A stretch of DNA of 16,561 bases from JARDZI01 sp041639705. Its GTDB lineage: Bacteria > Bacillota > Clostridia > Clostridiales > Caloramatoraceae. The stretch spans positions 1-16,561 of the forward strand of contig JBEQBT010000048.1 in assembly GCA_041639705.1 (NCBI GenBank), written 5' to 3'. How positions within the stretch are numbered: the stretch's first letter is position 1; the number at the start of each line of letters is the position of its first letter. Positions 6,476-12,982 of the stretch are shown one piece after another. The notes beneath the pieces are model-generated. The model was not told where the DNA came from and ran no database searches. It worked only from the letters and a program-made list of their open reading frames with translations. The translations under genes were made by a program, and so were the position numbers.

Positions 6476-8641
6476 CTATTTACTTTCCATCTTCATAGAC
6501 AGCGCAATCCTTTTTCTATTCATGTCAATACTCAATATTCTTACATCAACGATATCTCCTACCTTCAAAACCTCAAGTGGATGTTTAATATATCTATCTG
6601 TTATCTCAGAAATATGTACAAGTCCATCTTGATGAACTCCAATATCCACAAAAGCTCCAAAATCTGCAACATTTCTTACAGTTCCCTTTAACATCATTCC
6701 TGGTTTTAAATGCTCAAGTTCCATAACCCCTGACATTAATATAGGTTTTGGCAGGGTCTCCCTTGGATCTCTTCCTGGCTTTTTAAGCTCTTGAATTATA
6801 TCCCTTAGGGTAGGTATTCCTACCTTTGCTTCCTCTGCTAGCTTTTCTACTCCATATTGTTCAGCCCTAGCATCTATACTCTCAATTTTTCTATTTTTAA
6901 CCTCTTCCACATTGTAATTTAACTTTTTAAGTATTTCTAATGCTGCTTCATATGATTCAGGATGAACCGCAGTATTATCAAATACATTTTTACTCTCTGT
7001 AATCCTTAAAAAGCCTGCACATTGTTCAAACGCCTTGCCACCAAGCCTTTTTACCTTTAAGAGATCTTTTCTGCTTTTAAACTTACCGACCGTCTCTCTA
7101 TGTTCCACTATATTTTTTGCAATTGCTACGTTTATTCCAGAAATATATGAAAGAAGTGCAGGAGAAGCAGTATTTAAATCTACTCCTACAGAATTTACCG
7201 AGTCCTCAACAACCCCAGTTAATGCTCCATCAAGTTTTTTTTGGGTAACATCATGCTGATATTGACCAACTCCTATAGACTTAGGATCTATTTTAACAAG
7301 CTCAGCAAGAGGATCTTGAAGCCTTCTTGCAATTGAAGCAGCTCCTCTTAAGGATACATTTATATCAGGGAATTCCTTAGCAGCCAGTTCAGATGCTGAA
7401 TAAACTGAAGCCCCTGCCTCTGAAACTATTACATAATATAATTTCTTTCCCTTTTCCTCTTCAACCTCTTGCATTAATTCTGAAATAAACATTTCAGATT
7501 CTCTTGATGCTGTTCCATTTCCCAGTGAAATAATATCTACATTATGCTTATATATAAGCCCCTTTAGTATTTTTTTACTCCCTATAATATCGTTTTGAGG
7601 CGCTGTTGCATAAACAGTTGCAGTATCCAGTAGCTTTCCAGTTTCATCAACAACTGCAATCTTACAGCCTGTTCTAAAACCTGGGTCATAGCCTAAAACT
7701 ACCCTGCCCTTTATAGGTGCTTGCAACAGTAAGCTTTTTAAGTTCGAAGCAAACACTTTTATTGCTTGTTCTTCAGCCTTACAGGTTAGCTCATTTCTGA
7801 TTTCTCTTTCGATTGAAGGTGCTATTAGCCTTGTGTAGCTATCCTTAATACATGCCTTTATGTAGTCTGTTTCCTGTCCTGCTCTCTTTATTATCCTGTT
7901 TTCAAGATAATTTATTATTCTATCAATAGGAGCCTCTATCTTTATTGATAAAAATTCTTCCTTTTCACCTCTGTTAATTGCAAGTATTCTGTGAGGTACA
8001 ATTTTATATATTGCTTCAGAATATTTATAATACATTTCATAGGGTGATGATTCCTCCTTTATAGCCTTTGAAGCTATCATTCCCTCCTTAAATGTAAGAT
8101 TTCTAATAGTCTTTCTATAATCAGCATTATCGGAAATATCCTCAGCTATAATATCAAGTGCACCAGCTATTGCATCCTCCACAGCAAGTACCTCAAGTTC
8201 AACATTCACGAATTTACTAGCTTCCTCGATTAAGGAATCAGAAGACTCCTGAGCAATAATAAACTGTGCAAGTGGCTCTAGTCCCTTTTCCTTAGCAATG
8301 GTTGCTCTTGTTCTTTTCTTTGGTCTGAAAGGTCTATATATATCATCAACCTCTGTTATTGAATTAGAGCTATCTATTTGGCCTTCTAATTCGGTCGTCA
8401 ACTTACCCTGACCATCTATCAATCTTTTAACCTCTTCTTTTTTGCCTTCTAGGTTTCTTAAATATACAAGTCTTTCATAGAAGTTTCTAAGAGTAGTGTC
8501 ATCCATTTCTCCTGTTATTTCCTTTCTATATCTTGCAATGAAAGGAATAGTATTTCCTGCATCAATTAGTTCTATTGTATTTTTAACCTGCCATTCCTTT
8601 ACATTTAATTCAATGGCAAGAACTCTATTAATATTCATCAT
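6476..8641 (-). CDS. tex: Tex family RNA-binding transcription accessory protein
   Basis: About 721 residues, the usual Tex length. Order of domains: helical Tex N-terminal region (with DDIYRPFRPKKRTRATIA near residue 100), an RNase H-like YqgF domain (about 312-440, GRVVLGYDPGFRTGCK), a helix-hairpin-helix segment (about 500-570) and a C-terminal S1 RNA-binding domain (about 645-720, GTVRNVADFGAFVDIGVHQD). Tex binds nucleic acid through S1 and affects transcription and RNA metabolism; its precise role in Clostridia is not settled. The frame can be read from a GTG at 8653, but AGAGGTGAT overlaps that GTG and sits 7 nt from the ATG at 8641, so I place the start there. It appears monocistronic. 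Confidence 0.95.
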   Translation of the reverse strand: MMNINRVLAIELNVKEWQVKNTIELIDAGNTIPFIARYRKEITGEMDDTTLRNFYERLVYLRNLEGKKEEVKRLIDGQGKLTTELEGQIDSSNSITEVDDIYRPFRPKKRTRATIAKEKGLEPLAQFIIAQESSDSLIEEASKFVNVELEVLAVEDAIAGALDIIAEDISDNADYRKTIRNLTFKEGMIASKAIKEESSPYEMYYKYSEAIYKIVPHRILAINRGEKEEFLSIKIEAPIDRIINYLENRIIKRAGQETDYIKACIKDSYTRLIAPSIEREIRNELTCKAEEQAIKVFASNLKSLLLQAPIKGRVVLGYDPGFRTGCKIAVVDETGKLLDTATVYATAPQNDIIGSKKILKGLIYKHNVDIISLGNGTASRESEMFISELMQEVEEEKGKKLYYVIVSEAGASVYSASELAAKEFPDINVSLRGAASIARRLQDPLAELVKIDPKSIGVGQYQHDVTQKKLDGALTGVVEDSVNSVGVDLNTASPALLSYISGINVAIAKNIVEHRETVGKFKSRKDLLKVKRLGGKAFEQCAGFLRITESKNVFDNTAVHPESYEAALEILKKLNYNVEEVKNRKIESIDARAEQYGVEKLAEEAKVGIPTLRDIIQELKKPGRDPRETLPKPILMSGVMELEHLKPGMMLKGTVRNVADFGAFVDIGVHQDGLVHISEITDRYIKHPLEVLKVGDIVDVRILSIDMNRKRIALSMKMESK

Positions 8642-8697
8642 TTTCTCAATCACCTCTACAATAAATAATATCTTTCATTTAAAAGTTGCGCAAGTAA

Positions 8698-8725
8698 ATT
8701 ATAGTATAAAAAGTGGCTGTCTCAA
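8698..8725 (-). promoter_or_regulatory. Possible tex promoter, -35 inside the fold-back element
   Basis: TTGAGA (8720-8725, one mismatch from consensus), a 16-bp spacer and a perfect TATAAT (8698-8703) on the minus strand. The -35 lies within the terminal inverted repeat of the adjacent 150-bp element and the -10 lies outside it. Confidence 0.5.
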
Positions 8726-8862
8726 AATACTTTTTTCTCACAAAATTGTGCTTGATAGCTTTCATAGTCATTCTGAACCCAGTGAAGAATCTTTAAGATC
8801 CTTCACTGGGTTCAGGATGACAAGCACAAATTATGATTTTTTAGTAATTTTAAGACAACCCC
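8713..8862. repeat. 150-bp fold-back element with terminal inverted repeats (MITE-like)
   Basis: The outer ends are imperfect inverted repeats of 15 bp, 12 matching (8713-8727 GTGGCTGTCTCAAAA; 8848-8862 is the inverse of GGGGTTGTCTTAAAA). A second pair, TTGTGCTTG (8746-8754) and CAAGCACAA (8821-8829), lies inside. At the centre is an almost perfect palindrome with 27-bp arms (8767-8793 and 8794-8820, two differences), so most of the element folds into one long hairpin. It has no ORF. The structure fits a non-autonomous transposable repeat; no clear target-site duplication is visible. The central GTCATTCTGAAC...GAAGAATCT motif resembles a dispersed bacterial repeat I know from memory, which would need a search to confirm. 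It may also act as the motB terminator. Confidence 0.7.
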
Positions 8863-8882
8863 TTATATAATCATACTTATTT

Positions 8883-9599
8883 TTAATTCTTTTCCACCTC
8901 ATCAAATTTACTGCTTACTACTACAATATCTACCCTTCTATTCTGAGCTCTACCTTCGACAGTTGAATTGCTTGCTATTGGCCTATACTCTCCATATCCA
9001 ATAGCAACAATTTTGTCAGGTGAAATACCTGATTCTTTAATCAGCATCTCTGCTACATTTGTTGCTCGTATAGCAGAAAGCTGCCAATTGGAAGTAAATA
9101 CTGCTTGACGAATTGGTATGCTATCTGTGTGGCCTTCAACTCTTATATAATTTCCCATTTCCTTCAGTATATTACCAATATCGATTATTTCTTTTATTGA
9201 AGCATCCTTCAATTTGGCACTTCCAGAATCAAATATTATAGAATTTTTAAGTCGTACTAAAACTCCTTTTTCATCTATCTGGGTTACCACATCATTTGAC
9301 AAACCATTTTGCTCAATATATTTATCAATATTAGTCTTTAAATTTTCTAGCCTTTGCTCCTCAGTATCTACTATTTGTACTCCAGGGTTTGTACCAACTC
9401 CATTTCCGTTTCCTATGAGATTTCCTCCACCACCCATTGCCGAACCTAATGAGGATGCAAGCTGGCCATATTTTTGTTCACTAACACTACTTATAGCATA
9501 CATGATAATGAAAAAAATCATCAGCAAAGTGATTAAATCAGAATATGTAAGAAGCCATCGCTCACTGTTCTCGTGGGATTCATCATCCATTCTTTTCAT
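8883..9599 (-). CDS. motB: MotB, flagellar motor stator protein
   Basis: The 238-residue protein has a short cytoplasmic N-terminus, one membrane helix (about 15-37) containing the proton-carrying Asp21 in TYSDLITLL, a Gly/Asn-rich linker (55-75) and a C-terminal OmpA-like peptidoglycan-binding domain (about 112-232; VEGHTDSIPI, and the NRRVDIVV end). MotB anchors the stator to the cell wall and forms the ion channel with MotA. Its ATG at 9599 overlaps the motA stop as ATGA, and AGAAGGTGA lies at the right distance upstream. The linker is short, as is common in Firmicutes. Whether the motor uses protons or sodium (MotPS type) cannot be decided from the sequence alone. Confidence 0.95.
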   Translation of the reverse strand: MKRMDDESHENSERWLLTYSDLITLLMIFFIIMYAISSVSEQKYGQLASSLGSAMGGGGNLIGNGNGVGTNPGVQIVDTEEQRLENLKTNIDKYIEQNGLSNDVVTQIDEKGVLVRLKNSIIFDSGSAKLKDASIKEIIDIGNILKEMGNYIRVEGHTDSIPIRQAVFTSNWQLSAIRATNVAEMLIKESGISPDKIVAIGYGEYRPIASNSTVEGRAQNRRVDIVVVSSKFDEVEKN

Positions 9600-10396
9600 T
9601 TTGTCACCTTCTCATTTTCTCCTTCTTTAGAGTTCTTGTTATCCTTATTGTTTCCTAGAAAGCCACTAAGTTTTTCCTCAAGCAAATTTGGACTAGTACC
9701 TTCTTGTATTGAAATGATTGCCTCCATAATTAATTCCTTTTCCAAATTTTCTATTTTGTTCAATGCCTTAAGTCTATTTGCAATAGGTAACCATATAAGA
9801 TTTGCTGTTCCAATACCATACAATGTTGCAATAAATGCAACTGCAATCTTAGGACCTAATTCCTTAGGATCATCAAGATTACCTAATATATGGACTAATC
9901 CCGTAACAGTACCTATAATACCCATTGTTGGCGCAAACCCACCAGCTGCTTCAAATATTGTAATTCCAGATTTATGTCGTTCATATGTTAAATATATCTG
10001 ATTCTCCATGATTTCCTTTACTTTCTGAGGTTCAGTTCCATCTACTGCCATAGCTAAGCCCTTTGCAATAAATGGGTCCATTGCTTCTGCATTTGGAACC
10101 TCCTTTTCAAGTGTTAGCAGCCCTTCCTTTCTTGATAAGATTGTAAGATTTTTAAAATAGCTAATTAAATTAGCTAAGTTACTTTCTTTGTTCTTAAAAG
10201 CTACCCCAAGTATTCCTCCAATTCTTTTCAAGTCCCCAGCTGGAGTTGATACAATAACTGCTCCGATTGTGCCTCCAAGCACAATTAATGCAGCTGTAGG
10301 CTCCAATAATGCTCCAATATTGCCACCATCTAAAACAAACGCTAAAATTATTCCTACAAATGAAATTAACAAACCAATTATTACCGATAGTGCCAT
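9596..10396 (-). CDS. motA: MotA, flagellar motor stator protein
   Basis: A 266-residue membrane protein with four predicted helices. The first two are at about 3-20 and 30-50; the last two flank PTMGIIGTVTGLVHIL and KIAVAFIATLYGIGTANLIW, both conserved in MotA. The large cytoplasmic loop (about 55-140) is the part that contacts FliG. The C-terminal tail is charged and Asn/Lys-rich. I start at the ATG at 10396, which has GGGGGGT 6 nt upstream; the frame extends to a TTG at 10411 inside that ribosome binding site, which is less likely. motA and motB overlap by 4 nt and form a stand-alone stator operon with no other flagellar gene nearby. Confidence 0.95.
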   Translation of the reverse strand: MALSVIIGLLISFVGIILAFVLDGGNIGALLEPTAALIVLGGTIGAVIVSTPAGDLKRIGGILGVAFKNKESNLANLISYFKNLTILSRKEGLLTLEKEVPNAEAMDPFIAKGLAMAVDGTEPQKVKEIMENQIYLTYERHKSGITIFEAAGGFAPTMGIIGTVTGLVHILGNLDDPKELGPKIAVAFIATLYGIGTANLIWLPIANRLKALNKIENLEKELIMEAIISIQEGTSPNLLEEKLSGFLGNNKDNKNSKEGENEKVTK

Positions 10397-10446
10397 TTTT
10401 ATACCCCCCAACAGCTATACTGCCTTATTAAATGTATAATATCTAA

Positions 10447-10475
10447 ACTTTAAGATAAAAAATAATTAATGTCAA
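10447..10475 (-). promoter_or_regulatory. Possible motAB promoter
   Basis: Perfect TTGACA (10470-10475), a 17-bp spacer and TAAAGT (10447-10452, 4/6). No convincing sigma-D flagellar promoter (TAAA then GCCGATAA-like) was found in the same gap. Confidence 0.4.
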
Positions 10476-10558
10476 TTACTTTTTACATAAAATGCACTAA
10501 AATAACAAAATACGTCATGCCTTCCTTTAAAAATTACTCCTCAATATATCACTATTAA

Positions 10559-10583
10559 AATAGCTGCCATAATAGCAGCTATT
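10559..10583 (-). terminator. Terminator overlapping the stop codon of the GGDEF gene
   Basis: A 9-bp perfect stem (AATAGCTGC / GCAGCTATT, 7-nt loop) whose first arm includes part of the TAA stop of the upstream gene, followed by TT AAT on the minus strand. The T-run is short, so termination may be partial. Confidence 0.6.
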
Positions 10584-11682
10584 AGCATCTAAAATTATTT
10601 CTGTCTCTTTTCTGAGCATACATATTATCATCTGCATTGGTTAATATTCTGTCATAGCTCATACCCTTTTCAAACCTGCATATTCCCGCACTAAATCCAA
10701 TTGGTATATTCCTCAATCTATTATTATCAAGATATTTTCTTATCCTATTAATGCTTTGTTCAACTTCATCCATACTTCCCCCATGGATGACCATAACAAA
10801 TTCATCTCCAGCATACCTAGCAACAATATCCCTATGTCCAATACTTTTTCTTAATACATTTGCAAAATAGGTAAGAATTTCATCACCTGTTCTATGTCCA
10901 AAGTTATCATTAATTTCTTTAAAATTATCCATATCAATCATAATAAGGTATTGGCTTTCCATGCTTCCTTCAGCCCTTAAAATTTCATTTTCAATAATAT
11001 CTTCAAAATGTCTTCTGTTGTATATCCCAGTAAGCTTGTCTATTCTAAGTGCTTCTTTTAGCTTATTCATAAGCTTCGCATTAGTAATAGCAACCTCAAG
11101 CTGTCTGCAGATGTATTGGATAAATCTTATATCGTTTTTATCAAATGCATTTTCATTATTGGAATTATCAATATTTATAACTCCATAGAATTTTCCATTA
11201 ACATATAATGGTGCACTAAGACAAACCTTCATTTCAAGAGCTTTATTATTTTTAAGGTTATTATAGTTATCCTTGTCTATATATTTACTATCAAATTTTC
11301 TTGGGTCCTTAATTATATCTGGAGCCATTAACTTCTTTGTCCTATATAGAAACAGTTCTTCTTTTCTAAAGGTTACCTTTTTTAATTTTTCCATATCATA
11401 GCCAACAGCTGCCTTATATTCAAGAAGATCAGTATTTTTATTATATATTAAAATACTTCCATTCTCCGCTCCATTTATAAGCATAATTGTATCATTAATA
11501 AGTTGGTTATATAATTCATCTAAATTTTTAAAATCTCTTAGCTCTTCAGAAACCTTCATCATAGTATTATTAATATCATTTGTTCGCTCATACAAAAACC
11601 TAATATGGCTATACTTTTTATAAAATATTATAGATATTATAAACAGAATTAATATAATAATGCTTAAAAAAATATATACCAT
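10582..11682 (-). CDS. Membrane GAF-GGDEF diguanylate cyclase
   Basis: The 366-residue protein has an N-terminal membrane helix (about 2-21), a short coiled linker, a GAF sensor domain (about 50-205) and a C-terminal GGDEF domain (about 213-366). The GGDEF domain contains DKLTGIYNRRHFE, the metal-binding Asp250 in MIDMDNFKEINDNFGH and the active-site signature as AGDEF (291-295). Ala for the first Gly is a common active variant, so synthesis of c-di-GMP is likely. The inhibitory RxxD site expected just before the signature reads GHRD, so product feedback is probably lost. AAAGGTGGT lies 6 nt before the ATG at 11682. Its neighbours, motAB and the H-NOX receptor, suggest input into motility control, but that is inference. 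Confidence 0.93.
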   Translation of the reverse strand: MVYIFLSIIILILFIISIIFYKKYSHIRFLYERTNDINNTMMKVSEELRDFKNLDELYNQLINDTIMLINGAENGSILIYNKNTDLLEYKAAVGYDMEKLKKVTFRKEELFLYRTKKLMAPDIIKDPRKFDSKYIDKDNYNNLKNNKALEMKVCLSAPLYVNGKFYGVINIDNSNNENAFDKNDIRFIQYICRQLEVAITNAKLMNKLKEALRIDKLTGIYNRRHFEDIIENEILRAEGSMESQYLIMIDMDNFKEINDNFGHRTGDEILTYFANVLRKSIGHRDIVARYAGDEFVMVIHGGSMDEVEQSINRIRKYLDNNRLRNIPIGFSAGICRFEKGMSYDRILTNADDNMYAQKRDRNNFRC

Positions 11683-11744
11683 TTATAAACCACCTTTATA
11701 AAAGAATACTCTATGGAATATTTTTACATATAATATATTGCAGC

Positions 11745-11776
11745 AAGAACAATCTATCATAAGATAGATTGTTCTT
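11745..11776 (-). terminator. Terminator-like perfect hairpin after corA
   Basis: A perfect 14-bp inverted repeat (AAGAACAATCTATC with loop ATAA) starts 4 nt past the corA stop. No good T-run follows on either strand beyond the TTCTT at the end of the arm, so it may instead protect the mRNA 3' end or terminate weakly. Confidence 0.6.
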
Positions 11777-11780
11777 AAAT

Positions 11781-12713
11781 TTAAAACATATCTTTTTTAG
11801 CAAGTATATAGGTTACAATGGCAGTTATTAATCCTGTAGCCCCTACGATAATCATAAATCCAAACCTGCTATCTTGGAGTGGGACTGGCACGTTCATTCC
11901 AAAAAAGCTAGCAATTGCAGCAGGAATAGATAAAACTATTGTCATAGATGCAAGAAATTTCATTACTATATTTAAGTTATTGGATATAATTGATGCAAAT
12001 GCATCCATAGTACCGCTTAAAATGTTGCTATAAATATTTGCCATCTCAATAGCTTGTTTGTTCTCAATAATTACATCCTCTAATACATCCTGATCCTCTG
12101 AATATTTCTGCATAAATTCAAGCTTCATCATCTTTTCCAAAGTTATTTCATTGGATTTCAGAGAAGTTGAAAAATAAACAAGGCTTTTCTCAAGGGATAA
12201 GAGTTGAATTAACTCTTTATTTTTCATGGATTTGTGAAGTCTAGCCTCTATTAGGTGGCTTGTCTTATCGATTTGCTTAAGGTACATTAAATAGTAAGTA
12301 GCAATTCTATAAAGAACTTGAAGAATAAACCTTGACTTTTTAAAAGTATAAAAGGTTTTTATCTTGCGCATTATAAAATCATCAATGACTTTATTATCCC
12401 TTAAGCATACGGTAACAATTACATTGTCATTAAGAATAATACCAAGTGGAATAGTGTAATACTCAACAGTTTTGTTTTCAATGTCCATGATTGGAATATC
12501 AACTATAACCGATACCTGATTATCATCTATTTCGACTCTTGAGGTTTCCTCCTCATCTAGAGGTGCCTTTAAGAGTTCCACATCCAATCCGGTTTTCTGG
12601 CTTATAAGCTCAATTTCTGTTTCTGTTGGTTTAATCAAGTTAACCCAGCAGCCATGTTCAACATCCTTAAGCTCAATTATACTATTTTCAATTGTCTTAA
12701 ATATTTTGATCAT
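11781..12713 (-). CDS. corA: CorA family divalent cation (Mg2+/Co2+) transporter
   Basis: The 310-residue protein has the CorA plan: an alpha/beta cytoplasmic domain (about 1-150), a long helix (about 150-255), TM1 (about 252-271) ending in the GMN signature (272-274), a short outer loop and TM2 (about 285-304) with a basic C-terminus (KKDMF). CorA pentamers admit Mg2+, and in some members Co2+ or Ni2+. The residue after GMN is Val and the loop reads GMNVPVPLQD, as in the CorA branch typical of Firmicutes, so the preferred ion is not certain. AAGGAG lies 7 nt before the ATG at 12713. The gene has a long leader with a peptide ORF and alternating hairpins that pair part of this ribosome binding site. 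Confidence 0.93.
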   Translation of the reverse strand: MIKIFKTIENSIIELKDVEHGCWVNLIKPTETEIELISQKTGLDVELLKAPLDEEETSRVEIDDNQVSVIVDIPIMDIENKTVEYYTIPLGIILNDNVIVTVCLRDNKVIDDFIMRKIKTFYTFKKSRFILQVLYRIATYYLMYLKQIDKTSHLIEARLHKSMKNKELIQLLSLEKSLVYFSTSLKSNEITLEKMMKLEFMQKYSEDQDVLEDVIIENKQAIEMANIYSNILSGTMDAFASIISNNLNIVMKFLASMTIVLSIPAAIASFFGMNVPVPLQDSRFGFMIIVGATGLITAIVTYILAKKDMF

Positions 12714-12720
12714 TCCATCT

Positions 12721-12797
12721 CTCCTTCCTGTGCCCCATATCGGACACAGGAAAGCATCCGAATGGGGCTAGCTTAATTTTGTTTTCCTACTAGGCCC
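12721..12797 (-). promoter_or_regulatory. Predicted translational attenuator in the corA leader (three exclusive hairpins)
   Basis: Read 5' to 3' on the minus strand, three helices overlap in series. Stem C pairs 12797-12790 with 12771-12764 (7 of 8 bp). Stem A pairs 12768-12757 with 12744-12732 (12 bp, one bulged T), sharing 12768-12764 with C. Stem B pairs 12754-12742 with 12735-12723 (13 bp, two G-U, 6-nt loop), sharing bases with A. Stem B takes AAGG of the AAGGAG ribosome binding site of corA, while stem A leaves it free. So C favours B (corA off) and blocking C favours A (corA on). No T-run follows, so control would be translational. I could not match it to the M-box or another known Mg2+ riboswitch. 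Confidence 0.6.
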
Positions 12798-12806
12798 ATC
12801 GTCCAT
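12768..12806 (-). CDS. Putative 12-residue leader peptide upstream of corA
   Basis: ATG at 12806 is preceded by GAGGTG (12814-12819) at exactly 7 nt, one of the better ribosome binding sites in the window. It opens a 12-codon frame, MDDGPSRKTKLS, ending at TAG (12770-12768). Codons 4-6 are the 5' arm of stem C, and the stop lies at the junction of stems C and A, so ribosome position would decide which hairpin forms. The order acidic residues, Pro, then basic residues is reminiscent of enterobacterial MgtL. Too short to prove by coding statistics. Confidence 0.5.
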   Translation of the reverse strand: MDDGPSRKTKLS

Positions 12807-12839
12807 AAAATAACACCTCATGTAATAAATTTTTTTTAA

Positions 12840-12898
12840 AACTAAAATTAATGTATTTTAGTTGTTTATAATTTTGTGGTTGCAATTTAAATAACCAC
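12840..12898 (-). other. Two further hairpins in the 5' part of the corA leader
   Basis: GTGGTT/AACCAC (12893-12898 with 12876-12881) would begin within a few nt of the predicted transcript start, and AACTAAAAT/ATTTTAGTT (12840-12848 with 12855-12863) forms a 9-bp AT-rich hairpin. They may stabilise the leader; the second could alternatively be a weak terminator for the gene at 12983-14092. Confidence 0.35.
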
Positions 12899-12905
12899 GT
12901 ACCCA

Positions 12906-12934
12906 TATATAACTTTACCTCAAATATTTGTAAA
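12906..12934 (-). promoter_or_regulatory. Possible promoter of the corA leader transcript
   Basis: TTTACA (12929-12934), a 17-bp spacer and TATATA (12906-12911). The predicted start near 12900 gives a leader of about 187 nt before corA, long enough to include the peptide ORF and all hairpins. Confidence 0.45.
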
Positions 12935-12982
12935 AATCAATAGAATAGACATCTTAGGGAATATTCTTTTTTACATCAACGT

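Noticed and set aside
10397..10411. TTG start giving MotA five more residues
   Set aside because: The TTG is inside the GGGGGGT ribosome binding site used by the ATG at 10396, and the shorter form fits MotA.
10483..10518. 11-residue ORF (MTYFVILVHFM) with an SD-like sequence upstream of motA
   Set aside because: It lies upstream of the best motA promoter, its SD spacing is short, and no switch structure accompanies it; probably chance.
10397..10581. Sigma-D flagellar promoter for motAB
   Set aside because: A TAAA is present, but no GCCGATAA-like -10 lies at the required distance.
12713..12900. M-box (ykoK) Mg2+ riboswitch upstream of corA
   Set aside because: The conserved M-box core (GTTAGGTGAGGCTCC and the later loops) could not be found; the structure here is three simple alternating hairpins with an ORF.
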